A DNA stretch of 64,000 nucleotides. Source: Halomonas sp. TA22 (GTDB lineage: Bacteria > Pseudomonadota > Gammaproteobacteria > Pseudomonadales > Halomonadaceae). Positions within the stretch are counted from its first letter, which is position 1. Every line of letters starts with the position of its first letter. Location: NCBI RefSeq assembly GCF_013009075.1, contig NZ_CP053108.1, positions 3,304,517-3,368,516 of the forward strand, written 5' to 3'. The notes below the pieces were generated by a model, which saw only the letters and a program-made list of their open reading frames with translations, was not told where the DNA came from and searched no databases. Shown here piece after piece: positions 7,410-16,936 of this stretch. The position numbers were made by a program, and so were the translations under genes.

Positions 7410-7652
7410 TTACCCCAGCTTCAGCGCCTGGTTCTGCGTGGCAGCTGCCACTTGGCGTTCCACTGCAAGGTGCTCCAGAAAGCTGCGTACCTCGGAGCCT
7501 CCCATGCTGGCAGGGTGGCGCACGCCATGGAAGCGAATGAAGTAGCGAATCCAGTAGCAGTAGGTTTTCTCGGTACGTGGGCTGTAGCGCTTCACTCGCA
7601 TGGTGGCCTTCACCCGGTCCATCAGCTTCGGCGGTCTGATGTGCGTATCCAT
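7410..7652 (-). pseudogene. intI: Truncated integron integrase (intI N-terminus)
   Basis: An 80-residue reading frame with the typical N-terminal core-binding domain of IntI: KRYSPRTEKTYCYWIRYFI, then FHGVRHPASMG, then a block ending AAATQNQAL. In intact integrases this is followed by a long catalytic domain with the Arg-Lys-His-Arg-Tyr residues. Here the similarity stops at about 7422, right after NQAL, and a stop codon follows at 7410-7412. All catalytic residues are absent, so the protein cannot recombine DNA. The orientation is that of a normal integron relative to the ATPase cassette on its right: integrase pointing away, cassette genes on the other strand. Confidence 0.85.
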
Positions 7653-7887
7653 ACGGCAGCTCCCTCATAATATGGATATAAATACAAAGTTATTGGCCGG
7701 CAAAACGCGCAACCGCGCGAATTCTGCTTAGGTGGCCGAACTATACTTAGGTGCATGAAAAATCAATGAATTGGAAGAAATGAAGTGCGTCGGATAATAT
7801 TGTTGAACGCGCAGGGGTGTTCATCCAATATCAGGACGCGCAGTCCAATCACTGTTATGAAGAGATTCCAACTTAAGAGGTTTATAT
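7653..7887. other. Candidate attI / cassette promoter region
   Basis: The 235 bases between the intI remnant start and the ATPase gene are where attI and the cassette promoter sit in an integron. A GTTGAAC at 7802-7808 matches the GTTRRRY core and could be the attI-cassette junction, leaving an 80-base 5' leader. No convincing Pc promoter hexamers were identified. The assignment rests on position and one short match. Confidence 0.35.
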
Positions 7888-9453
7888 ATGGTCTTTGGAA
7901 GGCTTTCAGGAAGGAACAAAAAAGACGAATCTATTTTTCTGGGTGCCCCCGAGGCCGAAGCGGAAGCATTGCCAAACTCTAGGATGCCTCTTGAAAAGGT
8001 GTACAAGGATTATTCAAACTTAATTGATGGGCTGTCTAACGAACGTTTTATTGTAGTTGGCCGGAAAGGTTCTGGCAAGAGCGCATTTGCAGAGCATATA
8101 TGCCAAATCTCTCAGGGTGACTCGAATATCCACGCAAAGTTTATTCGGCAAGGAGAGTCAAATTTAGAGAAGATTGTTCAGTTTGGCGTTGAGGCCGGTC
8201 ACGATATTGAGAAAGAAAACTTATATAAATGGTTGATATTAACTAACATACTTAAGCTATTTTCAGAAAACAAGGCAGTAGAGAATAGCAAAGATTATAA
8301 TCTTTTGCGACAATTTATATCTAGGAATTCTGGCTACATAGATATCCGGGAGTCAGAAACAAAAGAATTGATAAGGCGACAAGGGTTTTCCGTAGATATA
8401 AATTATCTCCGGAGATTCTTTTCCAGCAAGATGAATAAAAGCATTGAAATAAAGCAGGAGCGTGCGCCGTTTTATAAGCTAATTCCTCACCTAAGGGAAG
8501 TTGTTTTAAAAGTTTTGAATAGTGATATAGAAAGGGAGAATGGAAATAGCTATGTTTTATTCTTTGATGATCTAGATATAAATTTTGATGCTAAAGATGA
8601 AGCGACGATTAATTCTCTTATTTCGTTGCTCAGGGTTTCTAAAGACATAAATAACGAGTTCTTCGCAAAAAATAATTTAGATTCGAAGGTGGTTGTACTG
8701 CTTCGAGACGATATGAGCAAGGCGCTTTCCGTGTATAGCTCAGACACAGCAAAGATCTTTTCTTCATATGCGATTCCTATCAAGTGGTATCAAGATGAGT
8801 ATCATATGGGAGATGACGAAAAGACTCTCAATATTAGGAAGTTTATTAATGATAGAGTTAAATATGCTTTTGAAATTGAGACTCTAAATTTTGACTCGTC
8901 TGATCCTTGGCTATCATTGGTTGAAGATCCGTTTAGAGGCAATGAAGAGGCGCCCAAATCTAGCTTTAAATACATTCTTGATCATACATTTTTTCGGCCT
9001 CGGGACCTCCTCCTTTTCTTCAAGCCTCTTTCAAGTCATAGCTACAAACTTCCTCTCTCCAAGCGTGACGTTAATCATTTAATAGGTCGTTATTGTGATG
9101 AGGTTGTGAATGAACTAAAGAATGAGCTTTCTAGTTTTTATTCATCCGATCAAGTTGCAATGATATTTAACTCTTTTGGTGAAATGAGCAGCTTTTTGAA
9201 GAGCCCTAATCAAAGATCTATTCCGTTTAATGATGCGAGCAAGATAATATCTTCTAATTGTAGCGGAGTGAATGCATTATCTCTTTTGGAAGATATGTAT
9301 TACCGATCTTTGATCGGTGGCATGGGCGACAATGGATTTGTTTATTTCAAGCACAGGGAGCCAAGTACTGATACCTATGAATTTGATAGGAGTCAAGGCG
9401 TTATAATGCACAGTGCCTTAAAGATTTACTGCTCGAACCGAGGCTATTCATAA
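7888..9453 (+). CDS. P-loop ATPase cassette gene (Sll1717-like)
   Basis: A 521-residue protein with Walker A GRKGSGKS (58-65) and a Walker B-like FFDDLD (about 225-230) after a hydrophobic strand. The N-terminal FLGAPEAEAEA and ERFIVVGRKGSGKS context resembles the uncharacterised Sll1717-type P-loop ATPases. The long C-terminal part is helical, without a recognisable nuclease or membrane domain. The gene is strikingly AT-rich against the surrounding genome. A GAGG site precedes the ATG. Its stop codon lies inside the attC3 left core, so the gene and its attC form one cassette. The role is unknown. STAND/KAP-like ATPases often act in phage defence, which is only an analogy here. Confidence 0.75.
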   Translation: MVFGRLSGRNKKDESIFLGAPEAEAEALPNSRMPLEKVYKDYSNLIDGLSNERFIVVGRKGSGKSAFAEHICQISQGDSNIHAKFIRQGESNLEKIVQFGVEAGHDIEKENLYKWLILTNILKLFSENKAVENSKDYNLLRQFISRNSGYIDIRESETKELIRRQGFSVDINYLRRFFSSKMNKSIEIKQERAPFYKLIPHLREVVLKVLNSDIERENGNSYVLFFDDLDINFDAKDEATINSLISLLRVSKDINNEFFAKNNLDSKVVVLLRDDMSKALSVYSSDTAKIFSSYAIPIKWYQDEYHMGDDEKTLNIRKFINDRVKYAFEIETLNFDSSDPWLSLVEDPFRGNEEAPKSSFKYILDHTFFRPRDLLLFFKPLSSHSYKLPLSKRDVNHLIGRYCDEVVNELKNELSSFYSSDQVAMIFNSFGEMSSFLKSPNQRSIPFNDASKIISSNCSGVNALSLLEDMYYRSLIGGMGDNGFVYFKHREPSTDTYEFDRSQGVIMHSALKIYCSNRGYS

Positions 9454-9519
9454 CAAATTGCTGCACACGGAAAAATCACTCGCTCCGCTCGCAATTTTCC
9501 GGTGAGCACGGCGTTAGGT
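9448..9519 (+). repeat. attC recombination site 3 (integron)
   Basis: The right core GTTAGGT (9513-9519) matches GTTRRRY exactly. The left core TCATAAC (9448-9454) is degenerate and overlaps the TAA stop of the ATPase gene. Between them lies almost the same sequence as in attC2, including GGAAAAAT and AATTTTCCGGTGAGCA. This marks the right end of the ATPase cassette and the start of the next one. Confidence 0.8.
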
Positions 9520-9524
9520 AAGGC

Positions 9525-9800
9525 ATGAAAATAACTTACAGCTCAGTCAGAGAGCCGCGATGGGCTAACCGCGAAAAGACGGCGATAGACTGCCTGGTGT
9601 ATTTCGAACACCTGAAGTCTGAAGTGCCTCTCACAGCTTCTGCAACTGACGTTGAGCCGCACGGCCGAGAGATATTCGGCCGTTGTATACAGGGGGAGTT
9701 TGGAGAAATTGCTCCACCGATAGCCAGCACTAAGTCCCCCTCAAACTTTGAGGCTCCGCAGCTCCCTGCTGGATGGCATTGTAACCCTCCCCTAAAATAG
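9525..9800 (+). CDS. Hypothetical 91-aa protein, last cassette
   Basis: The ORF starts five bases after the attC3 right core, the normal position for a cassette gene. The first two thirds look like a real folded domain (DCLVYFEHL, then PHGREIFGRCIQGEFGEIA), reminiscent of small phage-associated hypothetical proteins, but I cannot name the family. The Pro-rich tail is less convincing. No attC follows before the broken tRNA gene 42 bases after its end, so the cassette array appears to have been cut here. Confidence 0.55.
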   Translation: MKITYSSVREPRWANREKTAIDCLVYFEHLKSEVPLTASATDVEPHGREIFGRCIQGEFGEIAPPIASTKSPSNFEAPQLPAGWHCNPPLK

Positions 9801-9841
9801 CGGCATTCGCAATTAGAGTTCTCCGGCTTACACTAGCGCAA

Positions 9842-9903
9842 GATTCGAACAGGGGACCCCATCATTATGAGTGATGTGCTCTAACCAGCTGAGCTACGTA
9901 GCC
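9842..9903 (-). pseudogene. tRNA-Met(CAT), 3' end missing
   Basis: The 5' 62 bases of an elongator tRNA-Met are intact: acceptor strand GGCTACG, D-arm, anticodon stem-loop with CTCATAA, variable loop, the 5' T-stem CCCTG and TTCGAAT. The 3' T-stem should read CAGGG and the acceptor CGTAGCC. Instead CTTGC and unrelated sequence follow. Neither stem can form, so the tRNA is not functional. The break at the T-loop is a classic integration point of tyrosine-recombinase islands and marks the right edge of the accessory region. The organism must have other tRNA-Met genes. Confidence 0.8.
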
Positions 9904-9961
9904 AACGGGTGCGAATCATACCGATAAGCGCATGAAGCGTCAATGCTCCCAGGCGAGCTGG

Positions 9962-10591
9962 TCAACGCGAGTGATCCGCCTGCCAAGCCCGACGAAGCTC
10001 TGGCAGGCGGCGCGCCAATGGGGGCAGGCGCAGCAGCAACAGCAGGCCACCCGTGGCGGCATACAGACTCCACTGGCCGAGATCGGCGCGAACCACCCAA
10101 AGGTAGTGCAGCAGCACCAGGGCGAGGATGACGTAGCTCAATCGGTGCAACGGCTTCCAGCGCTTGCCGAGCTTGCGCATGGCATGGCGGTTCGAGGTGG
10201 CACCAAGAAGGGCGAGTCCCAAAAGTGCAAGGGCACCTACTACCATATAGGGGCGCTGGATTAGCTCGCTTCCCAGGCGGTGCCAGTCGAGGCCGAGAAT
10301 GAAGAGTGCATAGCACAGCAGGTGCAGTGCGGCATAGGCGAGGGACCATAGCCCGAGTTGGCGGCGAATCAGTGTGAAACCCCGCCAACGGGTCAGGCGC
10401 GTGAGCGGCGTCAGTGCGAGCGTTGCCAGCAGCAGGCAGAGCCCTCCTTGTCCGGTGTTGAGTAGCAGATAATGACCAGGGTCGGGACCAGCCGCAGACT
10501 GGACGACCTGCCACGACCACCAGGCCAGCGGGGCGAGCGCGGCCAAGAATACCGCTATGCGCCACAGGCGCAGTGTGGTGCTGGTGCTCAA
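9962..10591 (-). CDS. msrQ: MsrQ, heme subunit of methionine sulfoxide reductase
   Basis: A 209-residue inner-membrane protein of the ferric-reductase-like transmembrane family with about six helices and membrane histidines that bind b-type heme (for example [10 protein letters not shown] and [10 protein letters not shown]). It passes quinone-pool electrons to the periplasmic MsrP, which repairs oxidised methionine in envelope proteins. I chose the TTG start at 10591 because it overlaps the msrP stop in a TTGA arrangement, typical of translational coupling. The longer frame upstream is only a shadow of msrP. Length agrees with E. coli MsrQ (YedZ). Confidence 0.88.
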   Translation of the reverse strand: MSTSTTLRLWRIAVFLAALAPLAWWSWQVVQSAAGPDPGHYLLLNTGQGGLCLLLATLALTPLTRLTRWRGFTLIRRQLGLWSLAYAALHLLCYALFILGLDWHRLGSELIQRPYMVVGALALLGLALLGATSNRHAMRKLGKRWKPLHRLSYVILALVLLHYLWVVRADLGQWSLYAATGGLLLLLRLPPLARRLPELRRAWQADHSR

Positions 10592-11601
10592 AAGTATCTC
10601 GCCAGGTCCATGCCGCGATACAGGTCGGCCACTGCATCGCCATAGCCGTTGAATGGCTGTGTATCGATGATGTTGGGATTGAATAGATTGTTGGGCAGGC
10701 GCCGCTCGGTGGCCTGGCTCCAACGGGGGTGATCCACGTCGGGGTTGACGTTGGCATAGAAGCCGTACTCTCGCGGTGCGATCCCCATCCACGAGGTGGT
10801 GAAGGGCTCCTCGGTCAGAGTGATGCGCACGATCGACTTGATGCTCTTGAAGCCGTATTTCCAAGGCACCACCAGGCGCAGCGGCGCGCCGTTCTGGTTG
10901 GGCAGCACGCGACCGTACATTCCCACTGCAAGCAGCGACAGCGGATGCATCGCTTCGTCGAGACGCAGCCCCTCAGTGTAGGGCCATTGAATCAGGCCGA
11001 AGCGTGAGCGCTGCGCCGGCATCTGCTCTGGATCGACCAGTGTTTCGAAGCGCACGTAGCGGGCGTTGCCGGTGGGGTCGGCACGCCGTATCACCTCAGC
11101 CAGAGGAATACCCATCCAGGGGATCACCATAGACCACCCCTCGACGCAGCGCAGCCGATAGATGCGCTCCTCGAAACGGTGGGGCTGCAGTAGATCCTCG
11201 AGGTCGTATTCGCCGGCGTGATGCACCTCGCCATCGAGCATGACGCGCCAGGGCGAGGTGACCAGGCTGCCGGCGCGGCGCGCGGGATCGCGCTTGTCGC
11301 TGCCAAACTCATAGAAGTTGTTGTAGTTCGTGGCGTCGCGGAAGGGAGTCAGAGCATCCTGCCTAGGATTCTCGGGAATCACCGCCCCCCACTCGGTACG
11401 CTCACGCTTGGCCTCGAACCACTCCGGTCCGGTGGCAGCCTGTATGTCATCGTACTCCTGTGCCAGCACGTGACGCGGCAGACTAGCGGCGAGGCCGATG
11501 CCGGCCAGCGTCCCGATGAACTTGCGGCGCGAAAGATAGACCGTTTCCGGGGTCACGTCGGCCTCGGTCAGCGCATGGGGCGGCGCGATCTTGATCAACA
11601 T
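10588..11601 (-). CDS. msrP: MsrP, periplasmic methionine sulfoxide reductase
   Basis: A 337-residue molybdopterin enzyme (formerly YedY) that reduces methionine sulfoxide in periplasmic proteins. A Tat signal with SRRKFIG (24-30) is followed by a hydrophobic stretch ending near VLAQ, fitting export of a folded cofactor protein. Cys152 in RLRCVEGW is the expected molybdenum ligand. The ATG at 11601 gives the usual family N-terminus with the twin arginines about 25 residues in; longer versions have no support. It forms an operon with msrQ, whose start overlaps its stop. Confidence 0.92.
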   Translation of the reverse strand: MLIKIAPPHALTEADVTPETVYLSRRKFIGTLAGIGLAASLPRHVLAQEYDDIQAATGPEWFEAKRERTEWGAVIPENPRQDALTPFRDATNYNNFYEFGSDKRDPARRAGSLVTSPWRVMLDGEVHHAGEYDLEDLLQPHRFEERIYRLRCVEGWSMVIPWMGIPLAEVIRRADPTGNARYVRFETLVDPEQMPAQRSRFGLIQWPYTEGLRLDEAMHPLSLLAVGMYGRVLPNQNGAPLRLVVPWKYGFKSIKSIVRITLTEEPFTTSWMGIAPREYGFYANVNPDVDHPRWSQATERRLPNNLFNPNIIDTQPFNGYGDAVADLYRGMDLARYF

Positions 11602-11780
11602 GGTGGTATCTCGTGATTGGCTCGGGCGGCGTCGGCACAAGTTCGGCGCCGAGACCGATGCGCGGGAGCGCGCTATTGAGAGTATAGTCATGCAAGTTGC
11701 GGCGAAGTTCCCGGCGTGCTGGCACATACACGAAGGCCGCCAATAGGCGGCCTTGAGCGGGGAGAGTGGAGATACGGGTG

Positions 11781-12872
<1,092 letters not shown>

Positions 12873-12949
12873 GGTGTGATCCTGAAGGCAAAAGTCGAAA
12901 ATCAATGGCGAGCATTCTACGTCAAAACGGCAGGGGCGACGAGTTGGGG

Positions 12950-13540
12950 TCAGGCTTCACTCTTGAAGCTGTGCAGCCGATTCATCGCTCGAGCCCAATC
13001 GCCGCGGATGGCATCGGGCAGGGTGGCCTGGATCTCGTCGAGGGAGGCATCGATGGCAGCGAGCTCGGCCTTGCCGGGACGTCCCAGCACGTAGTTGACC
13101 ACCCGCCGAGAATCGCCGGGGTGACCGATGCCGATGCGCAGGCGGTGGAACGACTTGTCGTTGCCAAGCGCACTGATGATGTCGCGCAACCCATTGTGAC
13201 CGCCATGGCCGCCGCCCTGCTTGTAGCGCGCGGTGCCCGGAGCGATATCCAGCTCGTCATGGGCGACGAGCAGCTCGTCGGGGGCGATCTTGTAGAACTG
13301 GCAAAGAGCGGCAACGGCGCCACCGCTGCGGTTCATGAAGGTCTGGGGATTGAGCAGGTGGACCTCCTGCCCGGCCAGCGAGACCTTGGCATAGTGGCCC
13401 AGGAACTTGCGCTCGGCACGTAGCGGCGCGTTGCCTTGCCTTGCCAGCGCCTCGACCAGCCAGGCGCCAGCGTTGTGGCGGGTCTGCTCGTAATCGGGCC
13501 CGGGGTTGCCAAGGCCGATGATCGCTTTTATCTCACTCAT
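12950..13540 (-). CDS. pth: Peptidyl-tRNA hydrolase
   Basis: A 196-residue enzyme that cleaves peptidyl-tRNAs dropped from the ribosome, recycling tRNA. The substrate-binding GLGNPG (9-14), catalytic His22 in RHNAG, and Asp95 in LVAHDELD are all present, as are the FMNRSGG segment and the [12 protein letters not shown] loop. Length is normal. It is followed by ychF and preceded by rplY, with an intrinsic terminator between it and rplY, so pth-ychF may have their own promoter in the short gap near 13550. Confidence 0.96.
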   Translation of the reverse strand: MSEIKAIIGLGNPGPDYEQTRHNAGAWLVEALARQGNAPLRAERKFLGHYAKVSLAGQEVHLLNPQTFMNRSGGAVAALCQFYKIAPDELLVAHDELDIAPGTARYKQGGGHGGHNGLRDIISALGNDKSFHRLRIGIGHPGDSRRVVNYVLGRPGKAELAAIDASLDEIQATLPDAIRGDWARAMNRLHSFKSEA

Positions 13541-13579
13541 GCCAGGCTCCTATGCCGGTGTGACAAGCCTATCGCAGGC

Positions 13580-13608
13580 AAAAAAAATCAAGCGCCGAGG
13601 CGCTTGAT
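13580..13608 (-). terminator. Intrinsic terminator after rplY
   Basis: Read on the minus strand, the inverted repeat ATCAAGCGCC/GGCGCTTGAT (13587-13608) is followed directly by eight T residues (13580-13587). This is a textbook Rho-independent terminator at the end of the prs/rplY transcript. A second long inverted repeat, AGGGCATTCCA/TGGAATGCCCT, lies just before it at about 13619-13647, between the rplY stop and this hairpin. Confidence 0.85.
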
Positions 13609-13659
13609 CATTAGCATGAGGGCATTCCATCCATGATGGAATGCCCTTGGCGCTTGCGA

Positions 13660-14301
13660 TTACTCGCTATCGCCGCTTTCCGCCGCTTCGCCGTCACCCG
13701 CGTCAGTGTCGTCAGTACGCACTTTGGCCTTGGTGATGCTCAGCACGGCATTGTCGTGATCGGCACCGTGGGTCAGCGCGACCAGGGTCACGCCGGCCGG
13801 CAGGCTCAGGTCGGAGAGGTGCAGGGTGATGCCCACTTCGAGGGCGCTGATATCGACTTCCAGATACTCCGGAAGATCCTTCGGCAGGCAGCTGAGCTCG
13901 ATCTCGGTGGAGAGCACGTGCAGCTCGCCATCCTGATCCTTGATGCCGATGCACTTGTCTTCACCCACGACGTGCAGCGGAACGCTAAGCTTCATCTCAT
14001 GGCTCGCATCGACGCGCATGAAGTCGGCATGTGTCACCAGCGGCTTGAACGGGTGGCGCTGCAGATCGCGAACGACCACTTGCTCCTTCTTGCCGCCCAC
14101 GTCCAGCGTGATCAGCGAGGAGAAGAAGGCTTCGTCTTCGATGGCCTTGTAGAACGGGGCCTTGTCGATGGAGATCGACTGCGGTTCGGCGTTACCACCA
14201 TAAATGATGGCGGGGATCTGAAGGTCCGCACGACGCAGGCGGCGGCTCGCACCTTTCCCCAGGTCGTTACGAACGCTGGCATTGAGAGTGAAATCTGACA
14301 T
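13660..14301 (-). CDS. rplY: 50S ribosomal protein L25 (CTC type)
   Basis: 213 residues: an N-terminal L25 domain binding 5S rRNA ([25 protein letters not shown]) plus the C-terminal TL5/CTC beta domain, so this is the long general-stress-type form rather than the 94-residue E. coli form. The acidic tail is typical of halophiles and pseudomonads. It lies between prs and pth on the same strand, the usual order, and is followed by a strong terminator. Confidence 0.95.
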   Translation of the reverse strand: MSDFTLNASVRNDLGKGASRRLRRADLQIPAIIYGGNAEPQSISIDKAPFYKAIEDEAFFSSLITLDVGGKKEQVVVRDLQRHPFKPLVTHADFMRVDASHEMKLSVPLHVVGEDKCIGIKDQDGELHVLSTEIELSCLPKDLPEYLEVDISALEVGITLHLSDLSLPAGVTLVALTHGADHDNAVLSITKAKVRTDDTDAGDGEAAESGDSE

Positions 14302-14425
14302 AGGTGTGTAACCTCATGGTTAATCAAGGAGATGACACCGCCCGCGACCAAGCGATGTCCGCCCCGAAGCCCCGGACATGGCCGGGGCGCGTATCCGCGC
14401 GCTGTGCACTATACCCGGTAGGGAC

Positions 14426-15367
14426 TTAGTGGAACATCGCGCTGACGGATTCTTCATTGCTGACCCGACGGATCGCCTCGGCGATCAGGCCGGCCACCGA
14501 CAGCTGGCGGATCTTGCCACAGCGGCGTGCGGTCTCGGACAGCGGAATGGTATCGGCGACGACGACCTCGTCGAGCACCGAGCCCATGATGTTGTCGACG
14601 GCGGGGCCGGACAGGATCGGGTGGGTTGCGTAGGCCACCACGCGGCGAGCGCCGTGATCCTTGAGTGCCTCGCCGGCCTTGCACAGGGTGCCAGCGGTGT
14701 CGATCATGTCATCCACCACCACACAGGTGCGGCCTTCGATCTCGCCGATGATGTGCATCACCTGGGCCTGATTGGCCTGGGGGCGACGCTTGTCGATGAT
14801 CGCAAGATCGGCATTGAGCTGCTTGGCGATGGCCCGGGCGCGTACCACGCCGCCCACATCGGGGGAGACCACCACCAGATCTTCGTAATTCTGGCGCTCG
14901 ATATCGTCGAGCAGGATCGGCGATCCGTAGACGTTATCCACCGGCACGTCGAAGAAGCCCTGGATCTGGTCGGCATGCAGATCCATGGTCATGACGCGGT
15001 CGACACCGGCCTTGACCATCATGTCGGCGACCACCTTGGCCGAGATCGGCACGCGGGCCGAACGCACGCGGCGATCCTGGCGAGCGTAGCCGAAGTAGGG
15101 CACCACGGCCGTGATGCGTGCAGCGGAAGCCCGGCGCAGCGCATCGACCATGAGGATCAGCTCCATCAGGTTGTCATTGGTCGGTGCGCAGGTCGATTGC
15201 AGGATGAAGACATCCTTGCCGCGCACGTTCTCATTGATCTCGACTGCGATCTCGCCATCGCTGAACTGGCCGACAGTGGCATGGCCGAGGCGGTTGTCCA
15301 GCCCTTCGGCAATCTTGCGAGCGAGTTCGGGATTGGCATTCCCGGCGAAAACCATCAATTTTGACAC
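14426..15367 (-). CDS. prs: Ribose-phosphate pyrophosphokinase
   Basis: 313 residues; makes PRPP from ribose 5-phosphate and ATP for nucleotide, His and Trp synthesis. Visible features are the FSDGE segment, the flexible loop [11 protein letters not shown] (99-109) and the PRPP-binding motif [12 protein letters not shown] (217-228). I start at the GTG (15367), which gives [16 protein letters not shown], the family's N-terminus. The upstream extension is unlike Prs. ispE lies just upstream on the same strand; the tRNA-Gln often found between them in other gammaproteobacteria is absent. Confidence 0.94.
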   Translation of the reverse strand: MSKLMVFAGNANPELARKIAEGLDNRLGHATVGQFSDGEIAVEINENVRGKDVFILQSTCAPTNDNLMELILMVDALRRASAARITAVVPYFGYARQDRRVRSARVPISAKVVADMMVKAGVDRVMTMDLHADQIQGFFDVPVDNVYGSPILLDDIERQNYEDLVVVSPDVGGVVRARAIAKQLNADLAIIDKRRPQANQAQVMHIIGEIEGRTCVVVDDMIDTAGTLCKAGEALKDHGARRVVAYATHPILSGPAVDNIMGSVLDEVVVADTIPLSETARRCGKIRQLSVAGLIAEAIRRVSNEESVSAMFH

Positions 15368-15446
15368 GCGCAGCCACCTTTGGAGTCTGGGAATATCTGA
15401 GCGGGATATCGGCAGCCTGGTACAGCCTGATGGCGGTCGCCCGTGG

Positions 15447-16337
15447 CTAGCCGCCGCATCCCAGAGCCACATGGAGGGGGGAGATGTTGCAGCCGCGAGC
15501 CTTGAACGCCTGCCACTCCTGGGCAAGTTGGCTCAAGATCTCGTCGGCCTGCGCCTCGCTATCCACCTGTGCGAACAGGCAGGCGCCGGTGCCGGTCAGC
15601 ATGGTCGGCGCAAGGCGCGATAGCCGATCGAGGGCATGGGCGACTCGTGGATAGAGCACGCATACCGTCGCTTCGCAATCGTTGCGCCAGGCCGGCGCGT
15701 CCCCCTGCAGTGCGCGCGCCATACTAATGGGGGGGGTGTCGCGTGTCAATTGCGGGGCCTGGAACACCGCGGCGGTGGCGACCTTCATGCCGGGATGGAG
15801 GACCACGAACCAGGGGGTGTCGAGAGTGACCGGCGTGAGGCGCTCGCCGACGCCCTCGGCCCAAGCGGCACGACCGCGAACGAAGACCGGCACATCGGCG
15901 CCGAGGCGCAGCCCAAGCTCGGCCAGCTGTTGCTCATCCAGGCCGAGCTGCCAGAGCCGGTTGAGAGCGAGTAGGACAGTGGCGGCATTGGAGCTGCCGC
16001 CACCCAGGCCGCCGCCCATGGGGAGCCGCTTGTCGAGACGGATGTCAGCACCAAGCGTCGCGCCGGTTTCGTGCTGAAGCAACCGTGCGGCACGCAGCGC
16101 CAGATTGTCCTCCATGGCGACTCCCGCAATATCACTGGCCAGGCTCAACTGGCCATCGTCACGCAGGCGGAGATGCAGGGTGTCGCCGATATCGAGAAAC
16201 TGGAACAGCGTCTGCAGTTCATGATAACCGTCGGTACGCCGGCCAGTGATATGCAGCATTCGGTTGAGCTTGGCCGGGGAGGGCAGGCTGAGCCAGGCGT
16301 GATCGGGGCAATCGCGGTGAAGCCCCCGTTCACTCAT
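15447..16337 (-). CDS. ispE: 4-diphosphocytidyl-2-C-methylerythritol kinase
   Basis: A 296-residue GHMP kinase of the MEP isoprenoid pathway. It phosphorylates the 2-hydroxyl of CDP-methylerythritol. The N-terminal [20 protein letters not shown] and the glycine-rich ATP loop [15 protein letters not shown] are diagnostic, and a third GHMP motif ([12 protein letters not shown]) closes the active site. The start at 16337 overlaps the lolB stop by eight bases, indicating coupled translation. Confidence 0.95.
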   Translation of the reverse strand: MSERGLHRDCPDHAWLSLPSPAKLNRMLHITGRRTDGYHELQTLFQFLDIGDTLHLRLRDDGQLSLASDIAGVAMEDNLALRAARLLQHETGATLGADIRLDKRLPMGGGLGGGSSNAATVLLALNRLWQLGLDEQQLAELGLRLGADVPVFVRGRAAWAEGVGERLTPVTLDTPWFVVLHPGMKVATAAVFQAPQLTRDTPPISMARALQGDAPAWRNDCEATVCVLYPRVAHALDRLSRLAPTMLTGTGACLFAQVDSEAQADEILSQLAQEWQAFKARGCNISPLHVALGCGG

Positions 16338-16932
16338 CGACGGCCTCCGTCTGCCACTCATTGACCACCAGCGTGGCGCGAATCTCATCGTAGGTCATGA
16401 CCAGACGCCGCGGTAACCATAGGTTGGATGTCTGGGTCCAGTCGAGGTAGTTGATCTCCCAGCCATCCTGATGCAGGGAGACCGGAAAGCCTCCGTTGTC
16501 GCGGGCGACTTCGTGCTCGCGACCAGGGGCCGGGAGGCCGCGTATCCAGTAATCGAGAGAGGAGACCGGCAGCGACCAACCGAGCTGGGCTTCCATCAGC
16601 GCCTCGGCGTTTTCGGCTTCGAAGCGCCCCTGGTTGCTGGTCATGCTGACGCGCCCCTCGCGCCCCTCGAGCACGCTGCGTCCGGCCCCGAAGGGGCCGC
16701 TGATCAACATCCGGAAATGATAGGGGCGTTGGTTCCAGTCGAGATTGGCACTGGTGGACTCCTGCGGCGTGCGCAATCCGACCTTGCCGGCCAGGCGCCA
16801 CTCATCGAGGGCTTCGATGCGATCGGCCTGGGCATTCCATTGGCCTCGGCCCGTGGTGTCCGGGCCCGGCGAGGGAGTGGCACAACCGGCCAGCAGTAAC
16901 AGAGTAAACAGGCAGAGTAAGAGTCGTCGCAT
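16330..16932 (-). CDS. lolB: Outer-membrane lipoprotein receptor LolB
   Basis: A 200-residue lipoprotein that receives lipoproteins from LolA and inserts them into the outer membrane. The signal peptide ends in a lipobox LLAGC with the lipidated Cys18. The mature part begins with the usual linker and WRLAGKVGLRTPQES, the LolB beta-domain signature. The ATG at 16932 directly precedes the signal peptide. It lies four bases after the TPR lipoprotein gene and overlaps ispE, so these three form one operon. Confidence 0.93.
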   Translation of the reverse strand: MRRLLLCLFTLLLLAGCATPSPGPDTTGRGQWNAQADRIEALDEWRLAGKVGLRTPQESTSANLDWNQRPYHFRMLISGPFGAGRSVLEGREGRVSMTSNQGRFEAENAEALMEAQLGWSLPVSSLDYWIRGLPAPGREHEVARDNGGFPVSLHQDGWEINYLDWTQTSNLWLPRRLVMTYDEIRATLVVNEWQTEAVDE

Positions 16933-16936
16933 GGGA

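Larger units (their letters stand above)
3964..9903. mobile_element. Integron-derived genomic island (remnant)
   Basis: Outer limits are approximate. The segment holds three attC-like sites (4174, 5056, 9448), genes ending directly at those sites, a truncated integron integrase (7410-7652) on the opposite strand to the cassettes, a decayed methyltransferase and a tRNA-Met gene cut in its T-arm (9842-9903). Several of its genes are clearly richer in A and T than the flanking core genome. On the left, homology-neutral sequence follows the hydrolase stop at 3817. The arrangement, with cassettes on both sides of a dead intI, suggests rearrangement after acquisition. The island cannot mobilise cassettes by itself unless an intact integrase exists elsewhere. 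Confidence 0.7.

Noticed and set aside
9962-10864. Longer msrQ reading frame starting inside msrP
   Set aside because: The first 90 residues are a shadow of msrP; the TTG at 10591 overlapping the msrP stop fits the family start.
15368-15446. tRNA-Gln between ispE and prs, as in other gammaproteobacteria
   Set aside because: The 79-base gap does not fold as a tRNA and lacks the T-loop and anticodon features.
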